From Clavelina lepadiformis (Eukaryota; Chordata; Ascidiacea; Aplousobranchia; Clavelinidae): 64,000 nt of DNA. The stretch covers positions 15,440,501 through 15,504,500 of the forward strand of contig NC_135247.1 in assembly GCF_947623445.1 (NCBI RefSeq), in the 5' to 3' direction. Each line of letters opens with the position of its first letter. Position 1 is the first letter of the stretch. The notes beneath the pieces were generated by a model that worked only from the letters and a program-made list of their open reading frames with translations, ran no database searches and was not told the origin of the DNA. This document shows positions 51,653 through 64,000 of the stretch, piece by piece. The position numbers and the translations under genes were made by a program.

Positions 51653-54600
51653 ATGAGGTGGCGTGCAAAGAATTTAATCAAAATTGTGCTCCTACTTTCC
51701 TGTGTTTCCTTTGCTTATTATTTCTTCATGTTTCATCAAGATGAAGCAACGAAACACACAAGTCGTAATAGACCAGACCAATTTGACTATCATGAAAACG
51801 TACGCGCACAAAAAGAGGTAAATAAAATCAAATAAAATTGCAGTTGATTAAACGGTTTCTATCAAATATTTTTTGTCATGCAACGATTTGAAAACCATAT
51901 CTTACGATTATGTTTTGCAGGAATACCATAATGATGCTGGTCATAAAAATTTTCCAAACGATCAATTGTTACCTGTTGGAAAAGATGCTTTACCTTTCAG
52001 TTGGGAAAAAAGGGTAAGCATCCTTTTTAGTTTTAGTTAATCTAATTTCTCACCTACTTGTCTTCTGTTGTATTTGAAGTTTGACTTGTTATGTTTTTTC
52101 ATATTTAGCTTTTGAAATGATTTATATATGACTTTTGTTACTTAAGTGCAGATGTTATATAAAGTTTTGATTGTTAATTGGAAGCTAAGTTCTTGCCCAG
52201 AGTCAATGTAATTCTCTATGCTAATGATACCACATTTATAACCATCTCATTTTTATTATGTGCATATCAAATTTCGCTTTATAAGCCGATAAAACGTTTG
52301 TTTTTTATTGTGACGTATAAGCAATATAATAACTAAATGGCATAGAATTAAAAAATACTTTCACATCTATGTGGTTATTATTGACTTTGATCAGTTTAGT
52401 TAAGTTAATTTAACTTTTTACTGTTTGTGTTAGTATTAATTAATAGTTTGTTAGTAGGGGCCTGGTGATTTTGACTATCCAAAGTACGTTCCTGATCGAT
52501 TGGGCAACTATGAGTCGCAAACCCCAGATCAGAAGTAGGTTGATTCATTCATTGTGATCTGACATTTGTTTCCTTTACGTTTACCCACATGTCATAACTG
52601 TTATCATAACACAACAGACGGGCTGGAGCTGGCGAATATGGTGAAGAAGTATTGCTGGACGCATCGTTAGAAACTGCAGTGAAGGGTGTCATTGCTGAGT
52701 TTGGGTTTAACACAATTGCAAGCGACAGAGTTTCGCTTGATCGGGCACCAAAAGATCTCCGCCATACCCAGTAAGAATGTTTTCCATGTTTTAAATTATG
52801 TTTGTTTGCGTATATTTTATTTCATTTGTGTATTTAAGGTGAATTGCAGAGCATCTGTTCCCATTTAACATGCATTGTCATCTAGGTGTAAGCATTGGGA
52901 TTATCCGCCTCGCCTTACCACAGTTAGTGTTGTGATCGTATTTCATAATGAAGCATGGTCACCACTGATGCGAACTGTACACAATGTTATCAACTACACG
53001 CCAAAGGAATACTTGCATGAAATCGTTATGATTGATGATGGCAGCCACAAAGGTTAGTAGATTGGCACAGTTACAGGTTGGGGCTAATGTACTAATTTTA
53101 TCACTTATCTATCTTTTTATCGGTAGTGTGGTGTGTATTGTTTTCAAAGTAATATGGTATATAGTAATGCAGCATCAAGTTCAGTACTGCAAATTTTTTA
53201 TCATATTTAGTAAATTGTTTACTACTTTTTTTTATCTAATTTTACTATCTGTATTCCAGTGCTTTCCATGTAATAACAATTTTGCATTCAGCTTATAGTT
53301 GATAACCTATATGTTGCTATGCATCATATATTATATTTTGTATAAATAAGTGAATGTAACAGCTTGGTAAACACTTTCTGTACAATTATAATTTATTTAT
53401 AGATCACCTCGGCTCAAAATTGGATGAATACATTATCAAATTTAATGGTTTGGTCAAACTTTATCGTAACTCAAGAAGAGAAGGTCTGATTAGAGCAAGA
53501 AGTATTGGTGCTAAGAAATCTACAGGAGAGGTAGAACTTTTATTTTCTTTTCCTTTGTCATGCAACAGCTACATGGTGTTTTATGTGTGATTAAATTCAG
53601 TCATATGTTTGTGTATGGGTTTTTGGCTCGTTTTTTTTTATTTATAATAAACGTTTTAAATGCAAGAGGTATGTTACAATACACATCTTGCAGCACTTTA
53701 CATGATAACCAGTACCCACACTTTACAATACATAAACAATTAGCCATAAAATGTCATTCCAAATTTGTGAGTTGTCAATGTTAGTAGGGGATAAAAGTGC
53801 AGTCTATCATTTTAGTATTTCGTATTTGTTCAGTTGTTAAATGTTAATGTTTACTTATTTTATTTTTCATTAAAGTTAAAAATAAAATATATATATATAT
53901 TTTTTATGTATATATATATATATATACAGTATATATTCTGTAGTATGTGATCTAAAATGTGAACTTAGCTTTAAGGTCCACTTTCCACACACCCTCAGGC
54001 AAAAATATGTATTCTTAGACTCCAACCTCTAAGATAACATTCTCCTATACTCATGCAGATTCTCATCTACTTGGATGCGCATTGTGAAGCAGAGCCCAAC
54101 TGGCTACCTCCGCTTATTACCCCAATTTTGAATGACCGCCGAGCGTGCACGGTCCCCTTGATAGATGTGATTGATGGAAATAAATACACTTTCACTGAGC
54201 AAGCAGGCGGAGATTCTGATGGGCTTGCTAGGGGTGCATGGGACTGGAGTTTTCAATGGAAGAGAATTCCACTTACTAAAGTCGAAAAAGCAAATAGAAA
54301 GCAGTTAACTCAGCCATACAGGTTGGTTGCATTATATTTTTGGATTTATACCTTACAGCTTTAACACAACATCAGATTTGTAAGTTGATGCTATAAACAG
54401 GCAAACAAAATGCCAAATAATGGCAAAAATGTAATTTAGATCACCTGCTATGGCTGGAGGATTATTTGCAATCGATAGAGATTTCTTTTTTGAGATTGGG
54501 CTTTACGATGATGGACTTGAAATTTGGGGTGGTGAAAACTTTGAGCTCTCTTACAAGGTTGGTCTTCTGTAGTGCTAATAACATGAGGAAAAAAGTAGAA

Positions 54601-57464
54601 AGATATGATTATGGTAATTTGAAAATGTCTCTTGATGTTCCAAGAGTACAGTTTCTATGTTCTTGTACAAGTGTAGCTAAAATGCTCCATTCAAACATAA
54701 ATGTTCTCCTCAATAACTAAATGTATGGTATAAAATTTTTTGTAAGTAAAACTGTGTATTTATTTACACAATATTTAAAAATAAGCTTAATTAGTTGTTT
54801 TGTAAGAACGAGATCAGAGAACGTGTCATTAGCAATTTCTACAGCAACATTAGGGTTGTTATGTTTTAGGTATGGATGTGTGGCGGTCAACTTTTGTTTG
54901 TCCCCTGCAGCAGGGTTGGTCACGTTTATCGGCTTCCAGGCTGGAATGGTAATCCCCCGCCTGCTTATGTGGCTAAAGATGCTGTCCTCAGGGTAAATCT
55001 CTTCCTACAAGATCTGGCCATTTAATCATTTGTCATTTAAATGCTTTTTATCAGAACTTTGAAGATGAAATCACTAAAGCTTTTTACTTTGACAAACTTG
55101 CATATAAATGTAATAATTTTATCAATCAAGCGATTCTGTGCTTTGCTCGCGATTGTTTAAAATTATGTTTCATTTTTAGAACTACAAGCGAGTCATTGAA
55201 ACTTGGTGGGATGAATACAGCCAATATTTTTATATGTAAGTTTTATATATCAACTTGAAATTATTTCCGCTGATTATATCTGTTGTTATTTTGTAACAAA
55301 ATCCGTTTTGCTCTACATTGATAAATATTACTATATGCTGGGTTAACACAGTTCAGCCACCATCAGCTTCGTAGACGGTGTGTATGTAATTATATATACT
55401 ATGTGGTGATAAATACATGAAAACTACAAAGTATCTCTTACAACAAAGTAACTACTTAACTACAAAGTTTTTCTTCTTTTTATTTTCAGGAGACGTCCGG
55501 AAGTGAAAAGAATCGACACAGGTGATTTAACGAAACAAAAAGCAATTCGGCAGACATTACAATGTCGTTCGTTTGACTGGTTCATGAAGGAAATTGCTTA
55601 CGATATACCAAAGTAAAATTCATGACATAGTTTTTTACCATTATTTTTATCATTTGGTCAGATAGATTGATTTTTTTGAACTTTTAATTCAAAATCCATC
55701 ACTTTTTTTATTGTTAGTTGTTTAAGAATATCAGCGAAGACTTTATATATATAAAAGATGTATAATGTGTCTTACAGCATCTATATTCAATTTCAGTATT
55801 ACGTTAGTACTAGTACGATTTAGTAACACTAATGTTAGTAACTATTACCTAATGCTAACGTTAATGTTAGTTATCAATTTCAGTATATTGTTTAAAAACA
55901 TAGTTGTAAAAAAGTAGAATTGCACTTGAGAAATTCATTCTTTTCGCAGGCATTTCCCGTTAGTTGAGCCACCTAGTGGTGCATCTGGTCAGTTGAAAAA
56001 TATTGGAACAAATAAATGTTTGGATGGAAAAAATGGTGGTTCCGGTTCTCCGATATATGTCAGTGATTGTGACAAGGCTGGAGGTGAACTGGTAAGCTTA
56101 TCTTTGAGAATCTACACCCCCATGTATATGATTGTTTACCGCTGTAAATAAACTGCTGGTGTATGATTTCCGGCTTACTAGTTTCTAAAATCGAGCTTCA
56201 CAATGCACTGTGGAGGTTCCTTTGCATGCTTAAGTTTGTATGCAGTTCCATGTCATTTTTAATTCAATTTTCAAGCATTACTTCACCTTAAGATTGAAAC
56301 ATGAAGCAGTGTACATTTCAATCCACCATACCTTTCATTATCTCATTTTATTTAAACCTACTCCATGTTTTGTTTAAATTACAAAAGTAAAAAACAACAT
56401 GCGTTCAATTAGATTAGCGTCAGTGCGCAATATGCTGCTACACATGGTGAATCTAGTTGCATAAATACTGTACTGCAAAAGTTGCCCTATCATGTTTGAA
56501 TCACCTTTGAGCGCAATGTCACAGGCACTCCGGGTGTGGCACTTCTAACTGCAAGTAATAACACGGTGCTCTGTTCAAAGTTGTTTCGCATCGTTTATCT
56601 TATGGTAAAACCTGAAACTTAAACTATTTTATTTCTATCTACTTTTGTCCTAGCAAGTGTTTTACTTGAAATCATAGTGTCACGACAATGAGGGTGATTG
56701 TCTGGTTTCGTTAAATAAATGCCAATATTAAATACTTTTTTACGGTTTTCCAGTTTTTCCATACTAACAAAAAACGTTACCAAATTTTAGTTGTAGATAT
56801 CAATATTCATTTGCACAGTCAGCTAAAGTTAGTTGTTAATTTGTTAGAATTGGTGGTTGACGTGGCATGAGGATATAAGACCAGGCATTGGTAGCCCTGA
56901 CCATGCCAGAAAAGTTTGCCTTGACTGTGTTGGTCGAGATAACGTGGCTTCTTTTTGGGAATGTCATCACATGCAAGGAAACCAACTTTGGAAGTATATT
57001 GTAAGTGATATAGGGATGATTCCCGTATGTAAACTATGCTTCTTTGTTTTAACGAAATTTTTCTTTAAATAAATAAGTTTCTGCCCTATCATCAGCTTTT
57101 TATGAATGTTGCATAAGAGTGGGTGTGGTGTTTTACTGATTTTTCCTTTGTAAAAAAAGTAAAGAATCGATATGAATGAGATAAACCTTCATTGTCTAAA
57201 TTTTACTTGTTCGTTTGAACGTTCAATTGCTAATACATCATCATCATTATGTCATCTTTACTTATCCAGTACGATCTCCGACAATTATACCACTCTGTGT
57301 CGTCGTCATGCTTGGAAGCATCGCCAGGGGAGTCGAAGGTTTACGCGCGCGAATGCAACCATAACAATGTCAATCAACTGTGGACATGGACCAATGTCAA
57401 TATTACACAACTTGCCACCTTCAACACCAATTTGCACAAAGCAGCTTTTGTAGTTGACGTCTGA
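51653..57464 (+). CDS. Polypeptide N-acetylgalactosaminyltransferase (GALNT7/10-like)
   Basis: Golgi type II enzyme that transfers GalNAc from UDP-GalNAc to Ser/Thr to start mucin-type O-glycans. Exons: 51653-51817, 51921-52013, 52458-52534, 52618-52770, 52886-53052, 53403-53530, 54059-54321, 54440-54557, 54870-54992, 55180-55235, 55490-55612, 55950-56091, 56848-57000, 57270-57464; 651 aa, phases consistent. A short cytoplasmic tail and signal anchor (about 7-26) precede a stem, then the GT-A domain: [29 protein letters not shown], the DAH form of the DxH metal motif (267-269), [30 protein letters not shown] and [12 protein letters not shown]-terminal ricin-B-type lectin domain (from about 505) ends at the stop, with CLDGK and GNQLWKY repeats. 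[10 protein letters not shown] and [10 protein letters not shown] point to the GALNT7 group, which prefers already glycosylated substrates; GALNT10-like features are also present, so the subtype stays open. Confidence 0.94.
53886..53932. repeat. AT microsatellite in GALNT intron 6
   Basis: Two (AT)n tracts separated by TTTTTTATG, in the intron between exons ending 53530 and starting 54059. Confidence 0.85.
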
Positions 57465-57899
57465 TCATTAGCTAGAAGCCTCACCTGGTACGATATTTCT
57501 TCCATCAGGGCAGTAACGTCGCTATAGATATTAGACCAGCAGTCTCTTTAGAAGCTTCTATTACCAGTAGCTTTGCTAGATTGAATATTATTGCAGTAGG
57601 GCTTCAAAGTTTGTTGAAATCAAGCAGTTATTTCCTGAATTATGGAACGTTTTTGAGCCGATCGAGCACTACCTTCACTGTAACTGCTTTTTTGTTTCTA
57701 TTTATATACCGTCGTGTATAATGTATGTAATAAAGTGCTTCAACTTTTGTCGCTATTTATTGTTTCCACGCGTTTGATTGGTATTCACGGTTGACGTAAT
57801 AGAGAAGCGTTTGTGATGCAACCTTCAAGGACCCTCCAAGAGACATATTAATCCGTGACGACCATAATATCGCGTTCTTTGGCTTCATAATCAAACAGC
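57465..57899. other. GALNT 3'UTR and upstream region of the orphan ORF
   Basis: A clear AATAAA at 57729-57734, 265 bases past the GALNT stop, marks the likely GALNT polyadenylation site. The 165 bases that follow would hold the promoter of the ORF starting at 57900; no motif stands out. Confidence 0.6.
57729..57734 (+). terminator. Polyadenylation signal of the GALNT gene
   Basis: AATAAA followed by a T/G-rich stretch (GTGCTTCAACTTTTGTCGCTATTTATTG in part), the normal layout of a cleavage and polyadenylation site. Confidence 0.7.
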
Positions 57900-58388
57900 A
57901 TGAATCAGTTTGGCAGTTTGGAAACTAGATTTAAGAAGAAACGAGAGACCAGGACAGAGGCTATAAAGCGTTTGTCGACGCCAAAGTATCCTTGGAGAGC
58001 TAGCAGTGGTCAGGATGAAAGAAAGACCAAAACAAGGCCAGTCACTGCCCCTGATGCTTTACTTAATACAGAAACCAAATTAGCTGTAAAAAAACGAGCG
58101 TTTTCTACCCTTAGCGCCCCTGCCCGAAGTAGTAGGCCTAAGGCCAAGACTACGTTTTTTCAAAAACCAACAGTTCCTGATGATGTTAGAGAGGGCAGAG
58201 CGCGTTTGAGAAGAGTGGCTTTCATGTTCGATGCTGGTGTTGTTGATGAAGCTTTTGTTGAAGAAATATCGGAATTAATTATCCAAGATCACGGTCTCAC
58301 GTCGCGATGCGACACACCCAACAACGGTAAATGTGACGGATATTCCAGTAGTGATGCATCGAGCAAAGGTGAGACGCTGAAAATTTAA
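57900..58388 (+). CDS. Uncharacterised 162-aa protein (orphan ORF)
   Basis: Uninterrupted ORF between two well-supported plus-strand genes, with codon use and composition like a real protein. The N-terminal 100 aa are strongly basic and disordered-looking (FKKKRETRTEAIKRL, RPVTAPDALLN, SAPARSSRPKAKTT); residues about 95-130 look helical (DDVREGRARLRRVAFMF then VDEAFVEEISELIIQDHG); the end is Ser/Gly/Asp-rich. I recognise no family. Near the end the sequence reads AGCAAAG/GTGAGACG at about 58366, a good splice donor, so the last few residues could be read-through into an intron and a further exon could exist downstream, though I did not find one before the next gene. Its position beside the ciliary gene ODAD4 makes a cilium/sperm role conceivable but unsupported. 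Confidence 0.6.
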   Translation: MNQFGSLETRFKKKRETRTEAIKRLSTPKYPWRASSGQDERKTKTRPVTAPDALLNTETKLAVKKRAFSTLSAPARSSRPKAKTTFFQKPTVPDDVREGRARLRRVAFMFDAGVVDEAFVEEISELIIQDHGLTSRCDTPNNGKCDGYSSSDASSKGETLKI

Positions 58389-59073
58389 TATAGTTTTGGA
58401 GATATTGTCCTATACCTATACCCCCTATTAGAATTATTAGTCTATTGTTTAACTGGACCATGTTGAAGCTTCAATATGTGGCAACACTGTTTCTACATTT
58501 TATAACAATTTTGGTTCTCAAAGAAAAGGTTAACAAGACACAGTTTGAAAGTACATTATAAAATGTAGGCTTCCACCATTTCACCATCTATTTCACTGTC
58601 TTACGTTCAAAGCTATTTTTTCGCAAATTCTTGTTAACCTAACTTAAAATTTATAATACAGTAACCTAAACCTAACCAAATATACCTTCTAATCTAAATC
58701 TAACTTCAATAAAATCTTGATTAGCTAAAATCAACTTTTTGCATATCCATTCTCCGAACCTACGCCTCGCCTATCTTTAACAGCAGTCTGCGTGACCTAC
58801 ATACGGTGAAATAGACACTTCGTAAAATAAATATACTGTATCTTTCAACTCTTCAACAACAAATGGTTTTAAACTCTAAAAGATTTCGATGAGTGTTTTG
58901 CTTGATTTACGACGGTTACCAGCATTTTATAAAAGTTGCCATGGTTATAACACCAAAGCTAAACCTGAGCCAAGATTTGTCTGTATCTTGCTAGAGTTTG
59001 TTGGATTTACGGTATCGTTTCTTTGTACCATATAGTTACTCTCGCAATTAATTAATTTACTAATTTTTTTAAA
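58389..59073. other. Spacer between orphan ORF and ODAD4, mostly a MITE
   Basis: No gene. A family A MITE occupies 58571-58820. The remainder must include the ODAD4 promoter; nothing recognisable was seen. Confidence 0.6.
58571..58820. mobile_element. MITE family A copy 3
   Basis: About 250 bp sharing AACCTAACTTAAAA, TCTAACTTCAATAAAA, AAATCAACTTTTTGCATA, CCATTCTCCGAACC and CCTATCTTTAACA with the copies at 16218 and 51326, in the same order. The right end reverse-complemented reads AAGTGTCTATTTCACCGT; the left end contains two TTTCAC motifs. Confidence 0.72.
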
Positions 59074-62000
59074 ATGTATGACGACGAAGACGGAGATGAT
59101 GGCCCTAAAAGTTCTTTTACAACCTATTTAGCAGAAGGTGACAAACTTTACAATGCAGGAGAATATCAAAAAGCTCTGGAAAGTTACACAACGGTTAGTC
59201 AACAATTATTGCACTACGCATCTACTAACTAATGGTTGCATTTTTTATTAAACTCCTGCAGAATTTTAAAAAGAAATTGTTGATTTACAGCTTGTTTACT
59301 GAGGCTAATAAGCTTCTATGAATACCCAAATATGTTAGCCTAGGCTAACTACTTTTGTTATCAAAACAATGAGCCTATTAGACTGTGACTGTTCAGATGT
59401 TTATAGAATTTTGTAAACTTAGGACTTAAAAGTTGACACTTAACGCAAGTAGTTTGGATTGAAACTTACAGATTCCAAACAAAATAGTTTGAGAATATAG
59501 GCTATTGACAAGTTTTCTGTTTTGGTTTTGTTGGAGAAAACTTCAGCACAACAAGCTTCAAATGTTACAAATTTTGTATATTTTACATGTAATTACAAAA
59601 AAATACATATATACACAATGTTAGAATAGAAAGGAAATGAAATATTGTTTATCTATTTAGGTGTCGTTGCGTTATATATTTAAGTCAGCTCACGGTCGGG
59701 CATTGCAGTACTTTACTATATTCATTTGTATGATTTCATATTATATGCCTGGTTGAAGACCGGTTGTAAATTTGTGAAATCAGACCAATTTGCAAATAAA
59801 AACTTGTTTATAACTGCCTGAGCTTTTTAATTAGCAACAATGTTTCATAGAAATATACCAACAATTTTGAAGACTTACTTTATATATATTTGAAATATTA
59901 AAGTCATTTAGCACTCTTTTTTCCTATTGGTTACTAAAAAAATGCAAATGAATAATAAATGAACATGTCTTGTTGATATTTTGTGTAACCAAGATATCAT
60001 GTTAGATATAAAGTTTCAAAAAAACATTAGAACATGAAATGAAAAAACCAGTTTATACATATTTGCTACAAAATAAGATTATCTAATTTCCATAACAATA
60101 TTACAGGATGAAGGTTTAATCCTGTAATCCAGCATGGAGTCATATAAACACTCATATGAGACAACTGCATTGGTTGTCCCATTTGCACAACACATAGTTC
60201 ATGTGTCACCGTTTAGCGTGCCAGATATTTTCAACTTTATCCACCATTCATCTTGGACGTCAAGTCATGGTTGTCTGACCAGAGTTTGATATGACACTGT
60301 AGTTAGATCTATCTAGAGTTTTAACATGACACTCTGACACATCTGTTTAACAGAGGAAACTGCTAGAAAATGAAAAATTACTAGAATAAATGTGGAAAGA
60401 GACTTGTAAAGTAGTAAATGAATTGCTCATACACTCAGCATTACAATTATCATCATGTACAATGTTAACATTTTGATTTATCTGGTTTCATGTAACACTA
60501 AGAAACAGCTAAAATCGTCCTTCTAAAACTTGCACCTTTTTATCATAGGCTTTGGAATTAGAAGCTTCAAATAATACTGCACTTGTGGCAAGATCTAAAT
60601 GCTATTTACAAATCGGAGATGCTCAGTTAGCCTTGCAAGATGCAGAAGCCTCACTTATGGAGAACAAAGAGTTTCATAAGGTGATCAAATTTGTAAATGC
60701 CAATGGAAACGTATAAACTACTCACTACTGTGTTTGTGAAACTCAGTTCAACTAAAACGCTTTTATTTGTTGCCTTGATTTCAGTAATATTGAACATTTA
60801 TATGTCATGTATTTGATGCACATTTGGCTGTTTGCTAAACGAAGAATTTGTTGCTAGAGTTTATTGACGTATGTTCACTTGTAAAACATACTATTCCTAC
60901 TTGACATGTACAAGTAAAATTACTAAAGCTATTATACAAAAGCATGAGCCGAACATGGTAGTTCCTTTAAGGTTTATGTATATTTATTTATGTCAGCTTT
61001 CACGGTCTAAGCCTGCTTTGTCAGATGTGGCTAAAATGGTGTTATATTATATTCAATTGACTGATTTCAATGGGAATTGGGAATGGAAATAATGCTATTA
61101 ATATTGATTAATTAATTAAAAAGAACGAAAAAAAGCACATTTAAATTGCTGCTAAACTTAACTAGATTTGTACACCAAACACTATTTCACCACCAACCAC
61201 AGGATTCTGTAATAAAAAGGCTATAGTTTTCTAAAAAAAACTATGATTTTTTACAGGGATTATATCAAAAAGCAGAAGCTTTGTATCAAATGGGAGATTT
61301 TGAATACGCACTTGTCTTTTACCATCGTGGGCACAAACTCAGACCAGAGTTACAAGAGTTTAGACTCGGCATACAGAAGGCACAAGAAGCCATTGATAAC
61401 TGTGTGGGAAGTAAGACAATTGAGTATTACAAATTTTACTTCATTATGTAATCTTTATGTTGTACTCATTAACATATAAATACCAACAGTACACATAATA
61501 TGCAATTCAAGCCTTTCTGCAATTTTTATTTCATAATAGTTTTTTCTGACTAGGCCCATCATCAGTCAAGTTAGAGAACAAAGGAGATTTGTCATTTTTT
61601 AATAAGATGGATGAAGGAAAAGGAAAAGCCAAGCAAAGAGGACCATATAGGTAAGATTTTGATCAATGTTGCTTTGTAATGTGCGAGTGAAAATTCAAAT
61701 AGCTATTGTTGATTTGTCTGTTGCTTAAGCAGACCACCACAAAAACCAGCCGCAAAAGCAACTCGTACAATGAAATCACACACTGGAACCAGTCATCGAA
61801 CCGCCAAAGCTTTGCTTGGTGAATTGTACGCAGATAAAGAATATTTAGAGAAACTGCTAAAAGATGATGGTAAGAAAATAATCAAGTGTTTGCATTATTG
61901 TAAACATGATATTTTACTGCTTAATTATACTGAAACTGTATTGTATTGTTATTGTACTGTATTGTTTACTGAAACTTTATTGTTTACTGAAACTGTATTG

Positions 62001-64000
62001 TTTAAATTGAGTTGACTTAGCTATTAATCACAGTAACATAAAATGTATCATGGTTTCCTGTTAGCCAGTTTTTGAAAGTAAACAGTTAACAAAGTGCTAA
62101 ATTTGTTAGATCTTGTGAAGGGCAGTGCAGGTGGTATGAGCATTTATGACCTCGTAACTTCAGGAATCAACTATCTTGATACCAGGTAAGTCATTCTGAC
62201 TATTTGCATGTACAAATAGTATGATTTTCGTAAAAATTTCAAATGCATTTTTTTATTAAAAATACAAAATTTGCGTCTTATAATTCAACAGGACAGAATT
62301 CTGGCGTCAACAGAAACCAATGTATGCAAGGAAGCGTGATCGTATGCTTATGCAACAGAAATGGTCAAACAGGAAGACAGAGAGGATATCTGACCCCACC
62401 AAGTTTATACTAAAAAATCTTGATGAAATTGACCAGCGTAAGTCATTGATGAAACATTAAAAATTTAGCTATTGTTAGGAATAAAAACACCAATGCCAAC
62501 AAACTCGTCAGTTCATGCTCTTAGTTTTAATATCGAATAAGAGAGCTAATTCATAATATGTTCCATTATCACAGCTTATAAATAAAAATATAAATTTTAC
62601 TAACTACAGCATCTTACTACATGAAAATTACTGTTTTGACAGATTTGGCTGATGGAAGAGGCACTAAAGACTTAAAAGAAGGTTTATCACTTGCAATTTC
62701 AACATTACGAGGTGTAAATCGACTGTCAGATCACGAAATTCCAAACAAAGAAGACGTAGTTGCCAACTTACACAGCTATATTGGCAATGCTTATCTTGAT
62801 CTTGGACAGACTGATGAAGCACTTGACCATCACCAAAAGGATCTTGAAATAGCTGAAAAACAGTAGGTTCTTTGTGTGTTCATATTTAGTTCCTGTTAAT
62901 ATTTATTTTCATGAAAGAAATATTGTTATAGTCACTACTGCACAGTAGGGGTTTCTACAAAATTTATCATCTCCATTGAGTGAAAAATTGTGCTCTATTT
63001 TTATGGTGACACTTCCTTACTTACAAACATGTCCAAACAACATATGTTGCATTTGTAAATATTTGCAAATTTGCTTTCAGTACCTCTGTGTTCTGTGCTT
63101 TGAAATGAACGTTTTGTGCACACATAGTGAAGTGATATTCTATACCAATGAATGGTTATCCTGCTACATTTTACAAGCCTTAGGGTTGCACAGCAAAGCT
63201 TGTTCAACCAGACAGACATTATTGACCCGCCAAAATTTAAGCATAAACATTTTTATTTTCATTTCATCTTTTAAATAAGAGAACAACACTTATGCGTTAC
63301 ATGCATGATGTATGAAAAATGTCTGCTGTTCTTATTCTGTACTGCCAATTTTGTAGGTATCCAATACAGCATTCTGCACATAAATTTCTGAACAGCCATT
63401 AGGATCGTAACTTGTTTGTAAGTCAGGTAGTGCATGTGTTGCAAATTGCAACATTACTACAGCGATCAAAAAATTGTAATAGATGGTTTGATAAAGTTGT
63501 GTATTTCCTAATCTCAAGGTTTATCTCATTTATGTATTTTTTGCAGTAATTTACAAGATGCAAAGTCTCGGGCACTTGATAATCTGGGAAGAGTTCATGC
63601 CAGAGCTGGAAATTACCAGAAAGCCATCAGTTGGTAAGTTATTGTACCGTTAAGGTATTATTACTAAAGTGCTTAATTAATTGAAAATGTTTACACATCA
63701 ATAGTGTTAGAATGTTGATGTTTATTGAAATGCAAATGCAATAAAACACTTGCTCATGTGGCATAAATATGATTTATCTATTGGTCTAAGAATAAAAGTG
63801 TTGTTTTAGCTGGCAGGAGAAACTTCCACTTAGCAAGTCAGCTCTTGAAAGCACTTGGCTGTTCCATGAGATTGGTAGATGTCACTTAGAACTTGGAGAA
63901 AGTGAAAAAGCAAAGGAATTTGGTCAAAAATCTTTAAATGAAGCCAAAAACGCAGAAGATGAAGTTTGGCAACTAAATGCTGGCGTCTTAATTGCTCAAG
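59074..64000 (+). CDS. ODAD4: TTC25 / ODAD4, outer dynein arm docking complex subunit (3' end beyond window)
   Basis: Tetratricopeptide protein that docks outer dynein arms to axonemal doublets; loss in vertebrates impairs ciliary motility. Exons: 59074-59193, 60549-60680, 61257-61410, 61554-61650, 61733-61869, 62110-62185, 62292-62437, 62643-62862, 63547-63633, 63810 to the window end; phases are consistent. The N-terminus carries TPR helices (AEGDKLYNAGEYQKALESYT; ARSKCYLQIGDAQLALQDAE; AEALYQMGDFEYALVFYHRG), then the family-typical KAQEAIDN, a Lys-rich linker, FWRQQKPMYARKRD, LDEIDQ and a second TPR set (NLHSYIGNAYLDLGQTDEAL; LDNLGRVHARAGNYQKAISW). For exon 8 an upstream in-frame acceptor at 62610 is possible; the 62643 start was chosen because it fits the family better. 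The C-terminal part lies to the right. Confidence 0.93.
61929..62003. repeat. Minisatellite in ODAD4 intron 5
   Basis: About three to four copies of an 18-bp unit of the form ACTGAAACTGTATTGTTT, with one degenerate copy. Confidence 0.8.

Noticed and set aside
57172..57453. 93-codon plus-strand ORF overlapping the last GALNT exon
   Set aside because: Wrong frame; the GALNT lectin frame with its stop at 57462-57464 is clearly the coding one.

Overview
This is eukaryotic nuclear DNA: AT-rich, with split genes, GT..AG introns mostly 100-700 bp long, and many short non-autonomous transposon remnants. Protein content (an LRP1-type receptor, a CDKL1-type kinase very close to vertebrate forms, an adhesion GPCR, PIGG, a DUF2358/C6orf136-type protein, a GALNT and a TTC25/ODAD4 protein), high gene density (seven recognisable genes plus one orphan ORF in 64 kb) and small introns suggest a compact invertebrate deuterostome genome. 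An ascidian such as Ciona is my best guess, but that is inference.

Layout. Minus strand 15451->127: a large LRP1-like endocytic receptor, 45 exons reconstructed with all splice phases consistent, running off the left edge. 15.5-22.9 kb: gene-poor, repeat-bearing spacer between divergent genes. Plus strand 22933-26484: CDKL1/4-like kinase, 8 exons. 26.5-32.3 kb: spacer between convergent genes with no convincing gene. Minus strand 38268->32272: adhesion GPCR with intact GPS, 15 exons. Minus strand 44815->39085: PIGG, 13 exons. Minus strand 47589->45787: DUF2358/C6orf136-like protein, 5 exons. 47.6-51.6 kb: a cluster of transposon remnants (GTGCAC-rich repeat, long fold-back, hAT element, MITE). 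Plus strand 51653-57464: GALNT7/10-like glycosyltransferase, 14 exons. Plus strand 57900-58388: a 162-aa orphan ORF. Plus strand 59074->end: TTC25/ODAD4 outer-arm dynein docking protein, 10 exons seen, running off the right edge.

The genes are not an operon-like functional set. Loose themes are membrane/secretory biology (LRP1, GPCR, PIGG, GALNT) and cilia (CDKL1, ODAD4). I found no rRNA, tRNA or CRISPR array. I saw no convincing new biological system. The most noteworthy items are the orphan ORF beside ODAD4, the divergent adhesion GPCR, the altered LDL-A cluster sizes in the LRP1-like gene, and several well-delimited MITE-scale elements with target-site duplications or inverted repeats. Exon coordinates were derived by hand from splice signals and reading-frame continuity.
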